This document shows positions 1-6,597 of a stretch of DNA of 35,673 nt, piece by piece; the first letter of the stretch is position 1; the number at the start of each line of letters is the position of its first letter. The notes beneath the pieces were generated by a model. That model was not told where the DNA came from. It saw only the letters and a program-made list of their open reading frames with translations, and did no database searches. Both the position numbers and the translations under genes were made by a program. Where the stretch lies: the NCBI GenBank assembly GCA_947178255.1, contig CAMWXP010000014.1, positions 1 to 35,673 of the forward strand. Reading direction: 5' to 3'. Source of the stretch: an uncultured Clostridia bacterium (lineage in GTDB: Bacteria; Bacillota; Clostridia; Christensenellales; Pumilibacteraceae).

Positions 1-38
1 CTATTATAGTGATTTAGCATACAAAAATAAGTAAACGA

Positions 39-73
39 AAAAATCCATGTTGCTTAACGTAACGTGGATTTTT
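39..73 (+). terminator. Probable intrinsic terminator, bidirectional
   Basis: The arms 39-51 and 61-73 pair over 13 bp with one G-T pair around a 9-base loop. The outer five pairs are A-T, so the hairpin has an A-tract before and a T-tract after it. It probably ends a gene that lies left of the window. Confidence 0.6.
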
Positions 74-178
74 CGTATTCGCTTATGCAGCGATTGGCTT
101 TTTGTAAAGCATTCCTTTCGGCGTAAAAAAGTTATTTGCTTTACACTATTATGTTGTGCACATTTCGGAGGATTATGC

Positions 179-241
179 ATGGGATTTTTAAAAAATTTTT
201 ATATGTTTTTCTCTCAACGAAAAAATCCCACAATGCCGTAA
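179..241 (+). CDS. Possible 20-residue leader peptide
   Basis: ATG at 179 follows GGAGG (167-171) with a 7-base gap, an ideal ribosome-binding distance. The frame runs only 20 codons (MGFLKNFYMF..., no recognisable family). Its last codons and stop lie inside the left arm of the inverted repeat 227-237/309-319, so a ribosome finishing here would cover that arm. This is the arrangement of attenuator leader peptides, but no runs of one regulatory amino acid are present and no structural gene follows directly. The next gene has its own promoter at 446. It may simply be a chance frame. Confidence 0.2.
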   Translation: MGFLKNFYMFFSQRKNPTMP

Positions 242-445
242 CATTGGAGGAGTTTTCCGTTTCGCTTGTCGTAGTCAATATTTACGACATTCTACGAACC
301 GTCTGTAAGGCATTGTGGGGTAGGAGGTTCTATCGGCATTTAGTTTCGATATACCTATCGTAAACCCGCGTGACTGCCTTACAATTTTATATTGTGTCGA
401 TTATGTCGGTATTATGCATGACAATTATAAATTTTTTAATTTAGC

Positions 446-474
446 TTGACAGATGACTTTTTACGGTTTATACT
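446..474 (+). promoter_or_regulatory. Sigma-A promoter of the tetR-ABC operon
   Basis: Consensus -35 TTGACA at 446-451 and -10 TATACT at 469-474 are 17 bases apart. Transcription should start near 481, inside the palindromic operator. The ribosome site AAGGAG lies just before the ATG at 518. Confidence 0.85.
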
Positions 475-476
475 AA

Positions 477-500
477 AACAAGTGTTTTAAAACGATTGTT
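477..500. promoter_or_regulatory. Palindromic operator, probably for the TetR protein at 518
   Basis: A 24-bp near-palindrome is centred on TTTTAAAA; its half sites are AACAAGTG and CGATTGTT, and about 20 of 24 positions are symmetric. It covers the predicted transcription start just downstream of the -10 box, where bound repressor would block initiation. TetR proteins usually autoregulate from such sites; the assignment to this TetR is inference from position. Confidence 0.65.
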
Positions 501-517
501 TTATATAAGGAGATATT

Positions 518-1087
518 ATGCCGCCTAAATCGAAGTTTACAAAAGAGGAGATAGTTCACACCGCACTTGCCGAGGTGGAGCGTAACGGCTTTGACGCGCT
601 TACGGCTCGAACGTTAGGCTCGGCGCTCGGCAGCTCGCCGCGCCCAATATTTACCGTTTTCAGTAGTATGGACGAGGTTTGCTCGGCTGTGGTAGACAGC
701 GCCAATGCGTTGTACAACGAATACGTTGCCGAGGGATTAAAAGACGATGTTCCGTTTCGCGGCGTAGGGGAAGCGTATCTACGGTTTGCGCACGAGCATC
801 CCAAGCTGTTTATGCTGCTGTTTATGCGCGAGCAAGCCGAAGGGCTAGACGAGCGCGGCGTGCTTGACGCAATCGACCAAAATGCCGAAAAGATTTTGCA
901 GTCGGTTATAGACAGCTACGGACTGGAACGCAAACAGGCCGAGCGGCTGTATATGCACCTTTGGGTGTACACGCACGGCATTGCCGCCGCAGTCGTGACA
1001 GGCGTATGCAGGTTTACCGACGAGCGCGCTATGCTCAAAGATGAGTGTTTCGCTATGATAAAACATATCAAGCAAAGCGAGGGTTGA
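518..1087 (+). CDS. TetR/AcrR-family transcriptional regulator
   Basis: This 189-residue protein has the usual TetR length. Residues about 7-52 form the helix-turn-helix DNA-binding domain (KEEIVHTALAEVERNGFDALT, then a helix with SSPRPIFTVFSS in the place where most members have a VSxxTxYxHF-like recognition segment). The rest is an all-helical ligand and dimer domain with no recognisable ligand class; MFLLFMRE-like aromatic and hydrophobic residues near 95-105 may line a pocket. The ATG has AAGGAG upstream at ideal distance. It is the first gene of an operon with an ABC ATPase (2 bases gap) and an FtsX-type permease, so it most likely represses this transporter and itself through the operator at 477-500, with release by a transporter substrate. 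That link is inference. Confidence 0.85.
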   Translation: MPPKSKFTKEEIVHTALAEVERNGFDALTARTLGSALGSSPRPIFTVFSSMDEVCSAVVDSANALYNEYVAEGLKDDVPFRGVGEAYLRFAHEHPKLFMLLFMREQAEGLDERGVLDAIDQNAEKILQSVIDSYGLERKQAERLYMHLWVYTHGIAAAVVTGVCRFTDERAMLKDECFAMIKHIKQSEG

Positions 1088-1089
1088 TT

Positions 1090-1776
1090 ATGATTACTGC
1101 AACCGATTTACACAAGGAGTTTAACGGCGGAGCGGTAAAGGCGTTGCGCGGCGTGTCGCTTACTATTAAGCAAGGTAGCTTTGTCGCAATTATCGGCGCG
1201 TCCGGTTCGGGCAAGTCAACGCTTATGAACGTGTTGTCGGGCTTGGAGCGCGCTGACAGCGGCACCGTTGTCGCGTGCGGTCAAGACCTATCCGCAATGA
1301 CGGACAAACAGCTTAACGAATTCCGCCGCGAATACGTCGGATTTGTTTTTCAGCAATACTATCTTTTGCCGCATTTGAGCGTGGAAAAGAACGTGCGCTT
1401 AGGCGCCGACCTCGCGGGCAATAAGAATTACTTACGCGAAATCGAAGCGGTAGGGCTTGCCGATAAACTTAAAGCCATGCCGAGCGCATTGTCGGGCGGA
1501 GAACAGCAACGCGTGTGCATTGCGCGTGCGCTTGCCAAAAAGCCGCAGATACTGTTTTTGGACGAGCCGACGGGAGCGCTGGACGAAAGTACGGGGCGAA
1601 GCGTTTTGGACTATATCGCCAAGCTGAAAGCCGAACGCGGTTTTACTATGGTCATGGTCACGCACAACCGCAATATAGCGGATATGGCTGACTCTGTTGT
1701 GGAAATGAACAGCGGCAAGATTATCGGCGTAACCGATAACCCTTCGCCCAAGTCGGCGTATGAAATAGGGTGGTGA
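1090..1776 (+). CDS. ABC transporter ATP-binding protein, LolD/MacB/FtsE type
   Basis: This 228-residue protein is a cytoplasmic ATPase of the family that partners FtsX-like permeases. Visible motifs are Walker [10 protein letters not shown] (about 35-43), Q-loop VFQQ (about 83-86), signature LSGGEQQR (about 136-143), Walker B ILFLDEP followed by TGALDE, and the switch histidine in VMVTHN. All catalytic residues are present. The start at 1090 is chosen over an in-frame ATG at 1045 because the latter lies inside tetR, while GAGGG stands just before 1090 and residue 1 gives the normal [11 protein letters not shown] opening. It lies 2 bases after tetR and 1 base before the permease, so the three are co-translated. 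Substrate unknown; such pairs often handle peptides, antibiotics or lipoproteins. Confidence 0.92.
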   Translation: MITATDLHKEFNGGAVKALRGVSLTIKQGSFVAIIGASGSGKSTLMNVLSGLERADSGTVVACGQDLSAMTDKQLNEFRREYVGFVFQQYYLLPHLSVEKNVRLGADLAGNKNYLREIEAVGLADKLKAMPSALSGGEQQRVCIARALAKKPQILFLDEPTGALDESTGRSVLDYIAKLKAERGFTMVMVTHNRNIADMADSVVEMNSGKIIGVTDNPSPKSAYEIGW

Positions 1777-1777
1777 T

Positions 1778-2914
1778 ATGGTAATCGGAATAAAGGACGG
1801 CGTAAAGCTTTTCGGCATATCGGTGGTATGCTTTTGCGCGGTGTTTGTATGCACTTTCTTTTTAAATTACTATATAGACGCGCAGGCGATAGACGGTGCG
1901 GTAAGCGGCGAGCTTAGAGTTCTGTACGACGCCAATATGACTTCGGCAAAATTTACATGCGCCATTACGGGCGGAGTGTTGTGTCTTATCGCGGTTGTTA
2001 TGACGGTGTTCTACATTAAGCTGTTTATCGACGGCAACGCCAAGCGGTTCGGCATTCTCAAAGCAATGGGGTATTCGGACAACAAAATCGCGCTGAGCTT
2101 TTGGGTGTTCGGTCTTAGTACGCTTATAGGTGCGGCGGCGGGTTACGGCGCGGGGCATGCGATAATGCCGCTTATTTACCGTGAAATGACGATTGACGGT
2201 ATGCCCGCAATAGCAATCAACTATCACGCGGAATTGCTTGCCGCGCTTGTGGTTGCGCCCACGATAACGTTTTCCGCGTTTGCGTGCTTGTACGCCAAGC
2301 TGTCGCTGCGGCGTAACGTAGTGTCAATGATAAAGGGCGGAAAAGCGGCGGCAAAGTCAAAACGCCGACCGTTAGATAAACAGCATTCCTTTTTGGCGGA
2401 AATGTGTTTGTCCACGCTGGCGGGTAAAAAGTCGGTTGTGTTTTTTGTGGCGTTTGCGTGCTTTTGTTATTCGGCAATGCTTCAAATGGGGCTTACAATG
2501 AGCGATTTAAGCAGCGTAATTATGGGCGTGATGATTTTGGTTATCGGCGTTATTTTGGGCGTTACAGCGCTGTTTATGGCTATTACAACGGCAATTAACG
2601 CAAACAAAAGCAGTATAGCCGTTATGAAGGCGTTTGGATATTCCGATAAGGAGCGTGCTCTTTCGCTGCTAGTTGGGTACGTGCCGTTTGCGCTTTTGGG
2701 CTTTGCTATCGGCACAGTCTACCAACATGTATTGATGACCGTTATGGTCAACGTAGTTTTTGCCGACGTAAAAACCGTTGCGACGTACAGCTTCGGCGTC
2801 GGATACTTTTTTATAACGCTCGGAACTTTTATCGCGCTGTATGCTTGCGCAATGGCTGTGTATGCCGTGCGCATAAACAGAGTGCCGATAAAAGAAATTA
2901 TGTCAAACGAGTAG
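1778..2914 (+). CDS. FtsX-like ABC transporter permease
   Basis: This 378-residue membrane protein has about eight predicted membrane spans in two halves (roughly 9-30, 60-85, 105-130, 150-175, then 218-240, 246-270, 295-315 and 340-365). Each half contains the FtsX hallmark with the pattern hydrophobic span, then KAMGYSDNKIA or KAFGYSDKERA; this repeated K-A-[MF]-G-Y-S-D element near residues 95 and 285 marks the coupling helix that contacts the ATPase. The extracytoplasmic loop between the first two spans is only about 30 residues, so it lacks a large MacB periplasmic domain. It follows the ATPase by one base with GGTGGTG as ribosome site. It is probably the membrane half of an exporter regulated by the TetR at 518. 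A promoter for the next gene starts 6 bases after its stop, with no terminator between. Confidence 0.88.
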   Translation: MVIGIKDGVKLFGISVVCFCAVFVCTFFLNYYIDAQAIDGAVSGELRVLYDANMTSAKFTCAITGGVLCLIAVVMTVFYIKLFIDGNAKRFGILKAMGYSDNKIALSFWVFGLSTLIGAAAGYGAGHAIMPLIYREMTIDGMPAIAINYHAELLAALVVAPTITFSAFACLYAKLSLRRNVVSMIKGGKAAAKSKRRPLDKQHSFLAEMCLSTLAGKKSVVFFVAFACFCYSAMLQMGLTMSDLSSVIMGVMILVIGVILGVTALFMAITTAINANKSSIAVMKAFGYSDKERALSLLVGYVPFALLGFAIGTVYQHVLMTVMVNVVFADVKTVATYSFGVGYFFITLGTFIALYACAMAVYAVRINRVPIKEIMSNE

Positions 2915-2919
2915 TCATA

Positions 2920-2948
2920 TTGACAAATGCAGTTGCGTGCGGTATAAT
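2920..2948 (+). promoter_or_regulatory. Sigma-A promoter giving a leaderless transcript
   Basis: TTGACA at 2920-2925 and TATAAT at 2943-2948 have a 17-base spacer, both perfect consensus. The ATG at 2955 is only 6 bases after the -10 box, so the expected transcription start is the A of the start codon. Confidence 0.85.
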
Positions 2949-2954
2949 ACTATT

Positions 2955-4238
2955 ATGAAATTTGAACGGCAAAAGCGCAACGGATATATTATGCCCAAGC
3001 GGTATACGCGCATGTACATGGCTGACGGTCGGCGCGCACCGCAGGTAAAGCGACCTATCGGCAGGGCGGTGTTTATTCTTGCCGCAGTTGCGTGCGGATT
3101 GCTTATGCCGTTATTGCTGATGAACGATCTACGTACCGACCCGCAAATAGCCGAGTGGTGGACTACGCACATCGAAGCGGGGTGGGAGCGCGTTATGGGC
3201 ACGCTCACTTCGTGGTTGCCGTTTTCGGTAATGGAGTTCTTTATCGTTTGCCTTATCGGGCTGGGGATTTTCTTTTACGTGCGGCTTATTATCAACCTCG
3301 GCAGAGCGCGGTTCAAGCGCATACTTACCGGTGCGCTGTCCGTATGCGTGGGCGTAATTTACTTGCTTAACCTGTACATGGTGAGCATGGCGTTTGCGTA
3401 TTACCGCGCGGAAATGCCTATTCCGCAGTCGCAAACCAAATACGACGCGGAGAGCGTAAAGCCTGTAATCGAGTACTTTTTGTCCGACTATAACAAGCTG
3501 TCCGAAACGCTGCCGCGCGACAAAAACGGTTGCGTGGAATGCCCGTACACATTTCCCGAGCTTGCGGAGCGGATAAAGGTGGAGTACGCCAAGTTGACCG
3601 ATCCGTATTTTAATCAATATACGCCGACAGCCAAGCCGATAGTAAACAGCTGGTTTATGTCGCAAATGCTTATAACGGGCATGACCTTTTTGCCGACGGG
3701 TGAGGCGAACGTCAACAACGCCGCACCGCCCACCACGCGTACAATTACGCTTGCGCACGAGCTGGCGCACGCCAAGGGCGTGTTCCGCGAGGGTGACGCC
3801 AATCTGCTGGCGCGGTACGTATTGATATCGTCGGACGACGATTATTTGCGGTACTGCGGATATTATTACGCGTTTGACAATCTTTTGGAGGCGTTTATCC
3901 TTACCGAGGATATGCAGTCCTACCGTTCATTTTCGGCGCGAATAAGCGGTAAAGTGCGCACCGAGCGGTGGTATGCCAGCGACTACTGGAATTCGCAGTT
4001 GGATTTGATAGGGCAGATAGCCGAGTTTTTCAACAACTGGTATTTGGAGTCCAACGGCGCGACCAACGGCACAGGCAGTTATGAAAACGGCAATCAAAGC
4101 ACGGTGGTAACGCCCAGCGATCCCATAACCGGCGAACCTGTGCGCGACCCGGTAACGCAAAAGCCGGTGCGAATAATCCATTATTCTCAAGTGCAAAAAA
4201 TGTTCTTTGCCGTTTACGAGCAGCGAACGGAAGGATAA
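2955..4238 (+). CDS. DUF3810-type membrane metalloprotease candidate
   Basis: This protein of about 427 residues has a basic N-terminus, three membrane spans (roughly 37-56, 90-112 and 123-145 from this start) and a large domain with the zinc-protease motif HELAH (His268, Glu269, His272). Downstream YYYAFDNLLEAF may supply a third ligand, though I cannot assign it. Layout and motif match the DUF3810 family known from Firmicutes and Bacteroidetes, whose substrate is unknown. The C-terminus has a Gly/Asn/Thr-rich linker and a tail with the pattern DPxTGxPVRDPVT. An upstream ATG at 2937 overlaps the promoter and is excluded. ATG 2955 would be leaderless; ATG 2991 is an alternative with only a weak ribosome site. 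It is a single-gene unit ending in a terminator. Family assignment is likely; protease activity is inferred from the motif. Confidence 0.75.
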   Translation: MKFERQKRNGYIMPKRYTRMYMADGRRAPQVKRPIGRAVFILAAVACGLLMPLLLMNDLRTDPQIAEWWTTHIEAGWERVMGTLTSWLPFSVMEFFIVCLIGLGIFFYVRLIINLGRARFKRILTGALSVCVGVIYLLNLYMVSMAFAYYRAEMPIPQSQTKYDAESVKPVIEYFLSDYNKLSETLPRDKNGCVECPYTFPELAERIKVEYAKLTDPYFNQYTPTAKPIVNSWFMSQMLITGMTFLPTGEANVNNAAPPTTRTITLAHELAHAKGVFREGDANLLARYVLISSDDDYLRYCGYYYAFDNLLEAFILTEDMQSYRSFSARISGKVRTERWYASDYWNSQLDLIGQIAEFFNNWYLESNGATNGTGSYENGNQSTVVTPSDPITGEPVRDPVTQKPVRIIHYSQVQKMFFAVYEQRTEG

Positions 4239-4242
4239 AATA

Positions 4243-4276
4243 AAAAACCGCAAGACGTACATGCTTTGCGGTTTTT
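4243..4276. terminator. Bidirectional intrinsic terminator
   Basis: AAAAACCGCAA (243-253) pairs with TTGCGGTTTTT (266-276) over 11 bp around a 12-base loop (positions +4000). Flanking A and T runs serve both the gene ending at 4238 and the converging minus-strand gene ending at 4292. Confidence 0.9.
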
Positions 4277-4291
4277 GTTGTTGGTAATATT

Positions 4292-4918
4292 TTATGCTGT
4301 TGCTTTGTTGCGCCGCTTGATGGGCGGTAGCAATTTCAGCCGATTTAATAGCGGTATCATTGCAAGCGCTATTGCGATATTGATAACGGCGACAACCGGC
4401 TGCATTATGCGGTAGGCGATAAAGTATTGCCATACGTTCATAACCTTGTAATACGAATACGAATAATAAATGGCGAGCGTGTTTATTCCGCAGGTGCATA
4501 TCACTGTACAAATAGCGCCCGCGATAATAAACTTGGCTACGTAGCTCTTTATGGGTATTCTAAACGCAAGCGCGGCTATCACGCCGTACACGGTATTGCC
4601 CAGTATCAAAAAGGGATTGATTGCGCCTGTGGGAAATATGATCGCGCCCAAAACGTCGGAAGCAAAGCACACCGCGCCGCCGCCGAAAACGCCGAGCGTA
4701 GCACCCGCAATCAGCCATACAACGTATATCAGTGTGATTTTAAAGCTGTCGGTAAGAGTTAAAAACTGGCCGATAAATTTCATTACCACGGCCAGCGCGG
4801 TAAACATTGCCGCGTAAGTCAACCATTTTGTAGTTCCGAATTCTAATTTTTGCGTTCGGACCTTACGTGTATGCGTTTTATCGTCCGGAGTCGCAATTTC
4901 CTGCTGAGTTTTACTCAC
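4292..4918 (-). CDS. ECF transporter S component, folate-type (FolT-like)
   Basis: This 208-residue protein is the substrate-binding membrane subunit of an energy-coupling-factor vitamin transporter. A hydrophilic N-terminal tail of about 30 residues precedes six hydrophobic segments. The first, with WLTYAAMFTALAVVMKFIGQ, carries the small-residue AxxxA-like face used to dock onto the shared EcfT. The segment with TLIYVVWLIAGATLGVFGG and GAINPFLILGN resembles folate-family S components. It starts with GTG; AAGGAG lies 10 bases upstream on the minus strand. No ecfA or ecfT lies nearby, so it must use a module encoded elsewhere (group II ECF). A good promoter precedes it, located right after the flippase stop, so read-through from the flippase is also possible. 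The folate specificity is a family-level guess. Confidence 0.75.
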   Translation of the reverse strand: MSKTQQEIATPDDKTHTRKVRTQKLEFGTTKWLTYAAMFTALAVVMKFIGQFLTLTDSFKITLIYVVWLIAGATLGVFGGGAVCFASDVLGAIIFPTGAINPFLILGNTVYGVIAALAFRIPIKSYVAKFIIAGAICTVICTCGINTLAIYYSYSYYKVMNVWQYFIAYRIMQPVVAVINIAIALAMIPLLNRLKLLPPIKRRNKATA

Positions 4919-4952
4919 TGTCGGGCTTCTCCTTGGTATTATTGTTAAGCCT

Positions 4953-4981
4953 ATTATAGCATGTGCATTTTTTTAAGTAAA
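4953..4981 (-). promoter_or_regulatory. Promoter of the ECF S-component gene
   Basis: Read on the minus strand: -35 TTTACT (4976-4981), 17-base spacer and perfect -10 TATAAT (4953-4958). Transcription would start near 4946, leaving a leader of about 28 bases with AAGGAG. Confidence 0.7.
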
Positions 4982-4986
4982 GCGAA

Positions 4987-6492
4987 TTAAGACGCGGTTT
5001 TGCGTTTGTTTTTGCGAAACAGCGGTAGGCGCCTTTTGCGTTTTTTGCTAACCGTCATTTCAAAGTCTACCGCGCCGAATATGACGGCTGCGAGCGCTGA
5101 AAAGCACACGCCGCCAATGCCCGCCACTATTATGGGCAGCACCGTTCCCGGAATTATCGAGTGCACGTATTTCGTGAACAGCCACGCGGGGTAGGCGGCG
5201 GCAAGACAAATAAAAAGCGGTTTAAAGAATTTCAGTTTAAAGCCGGTGCGACGCTTAATATCTATCACGTCCAGCACCGACGACAAAATCAAACTAAGCC
5301 CGAACGCGAGTATAAACACGTCCATATCGAAGCGGGAGTAGAACGCGAAGCAAATAACGTACATCGTTACCGCGCCGATAAGATAGTTTATAAGCGATTT
5401 CTTTTCCAAATCGAGGGAGTTGAGCATTGACGAGGCAATATTCTCAAACGCAAGCGGAAGCAGCAGCCACGCCGATTTTTTTAAGAATATGCCGGCGTCG
5501 GTATTGTTGTAAATAAAAATGCCTAGCGGTTCGCCGAGCGCCATATAGGCGGGCAGCACTATCGCCGCGATTATTACCGAAAACGACAGCGCATTCTCTA
5601 TTTGGCGGCACATGCTCTTTTTGTCGCCCGAGGCGTATGATTCGGACAGGGTAGGAATCATGACAAAAGCCAGCGAGCCTACCACCGTTATCGGTAGGTA
5701 CAGCAGCGGTAACGCCATTCCCACGCACGACCCGAATACGTACATAGACTGTTCGGAATTAAGTCCGCTCGACATCAACAAAAACGGCATAGCGATTGCT
5801 ATAATATAGTTGTTTATGCTGGAAGTGGTGCGCGACAGAGTGATGGGCACTGACGTTGCTATAAGCGGCTTAAAATGCGTTTTCGGGCTTTTAAGCTTGC
5901 GCTTGCCGCAAAAGTAGAACAATGCGACGGCAGCCGCCGACACTGCGCAAGCCACCGTCATAGACGCGGACACTGCCGTCGTTTTGTCGGAGAACAGCGA
6001 AAACAGAACAACGCAGCCGATTATGCGTGCGACTTGTTCTATCAGCTCGACTGCGCTGACCGACATAAAGCGTTTTTCGCCCCACAGCACGCCGCGGAAC
6101 GCCGAGTACACGCCCGAAAATACCAGTGCGGGCAGCATTACTATAACAAGCGTCATAGACTGCCGTTCGGCAAACAGCGAGCCGATGGGCTTTTGGAATG
6201 TGACTACCAAAAGGCAAACTATAAGCGCCGTGGCAAGCTCAAATATCAGCGCCGCCGAACATACGCCGCCGCTTTGCTCCTTGTTTGTAGCAGTCTGCTT
6301 GGACACAACGAGCGGTATGCCGGAGGTTAGCAGCGTTATCAGCACAAAAAAGAATGACAGCGCGACCGAATAAATACCCATTCCTACCGCGCCTATCTCG
6401 CGCGACAGATAGATTTTGAACAAAAAGCCGAGCGTGCGTTCCGCAAAGGTGAATGCCGTCATCGTCATTACTGCTTTGGTCATGGAATTCAT
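4987..6492 (-). CDS. SpoVB/MurJ-like polysaccharide or lipid II flippase
   Basis: This 501-residue polytopic protein has 12-14 hydrophobic segments. It belongs to the MOP exporter superfamily that flips undecaprenyl-linked sugars, and in sporulating Firmicutes SpoVB works in spore cortex synthesis. The opening TAFTFAERTLGFLFKIYLSR and the segment GAVGMGIYSVALSFFF followed by SGIPLVVSK are the characteristic SpoVB-subgroup pattern. The C-terminus is strongly basic (KKRKRR, FRKNKRK). No Shine-Dalgarno precedes the ATG at 6492 or the second ATG at 6483. A weak -10 (TAAGAT, minus strand 6499-6504) lies 6 bases before the start, so this too may be leaderless. It is divergent from the lipoprotein pair at 6598. 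Whether it acts in sporulation, lipid II or polysaccharide export cannot be told from sequence alone. Confidence 0.8.
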   Translation of the reverse strand: MNSMTKAVMTMTAFTFAERTLGFLFKIYLSREIGAVGMGIYSVALSFFFVLITLLTSGIPLVVSKQTATNKEQSGGVCSAALIFELATALIVCLLVVTFQKPIGSLFAERQSMTLVIVMLPALVFSGVYSAFRGVLWGEKRFMSVSAVELIEQVARIIGCVVLFSLFSDKTTAVSASMTVACAVSAAAVALFYFCGKRKLKSPKTHFKPLIATSVPITLSRTTSSINNYIIAIAMPFLLMSSGLNSEQSMYVFGSCVGMALPLLYLPITVVGSLAFVMIPTLSESYASGDKKSMCRQIENALSFSVIIAAIVLPAYMALGEPLGIFIYNNTDAGIFLKKSAWLLLPLAFENIASSMLNSLDLEKKSLINYLIGAVTMYVICFAFYSRFDMDVFILAFGLSLILSSVLDVIDIKRRTGFKLKFFKPLFICLAAAYPAWLFTKYVHSIIPGTVLPIIVAGIGGVCFSALAAVIFGAVDFEMTVSKKRKRRLPLFRKNKRKTAS

Positions 6493-6562
6493 CGGTATAT
6501 CTTATGTTTTACGAGCGCGTAAAATGATAACAAATAGTGAGCGGGCAATTTTTCGCTTTTCC

Positions 6563-6591
6563 TTGCTTTTGTTACAATTTAATGATATAAT
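6563..6591 (+). promoter_or_regulatory. Promoter of the transglutaminase-like lipoprotein pair
   Basis: TTGCTT (6563-6568) and TATAAT (6586-6591) are 17 bases apart. The GTG at 6598 lies 6 bases past the -10 box, so the predicted transcript starts on the start codon. Confidence 0.75.
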
Positions 6592-6597
6592 ATATTT

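Larger units (their letters stand above)
1..517. other. Non-coding or leader-like region upstream of the tetR operon
   Basis: No convincing protein gene lies here; the two overlapping reading frames (47-241 and 136-363) look like no known family and have no coding character beyond being open. The stretch holds a terminator-like hairpin (39-73), a GGAGG motif (167-171) before a 20-codon reading frame (179-241), an 11-bp inverted repeat (227-237 with 309-319), a competing 9-bp pairing (304-312 with 375-383), a small hairpin (381-385 with 391-395), and finally the promoter and operator of the tetR gene. It may be a structured RNA, an attenuator or the decayed remains of a gene. Nothing upstream of base 1 is visible. 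Confidence 0.5.

Noticed and set aside
47-363. Two overlapping plus-strand frames of 64 and 75 residues in the left intergenic region
   Set aside because: No family likeness and the starts lack ribosome sites; only the short frame from 179 has a good site and is listed at low confidence.
3129-3770. 213-residue minus-strand frame opposite the DUF3810 gene
   Set aside because: Low-information Arg/His-rich translation opposite a gene with a promoter, membrane spans and a zinc motif.
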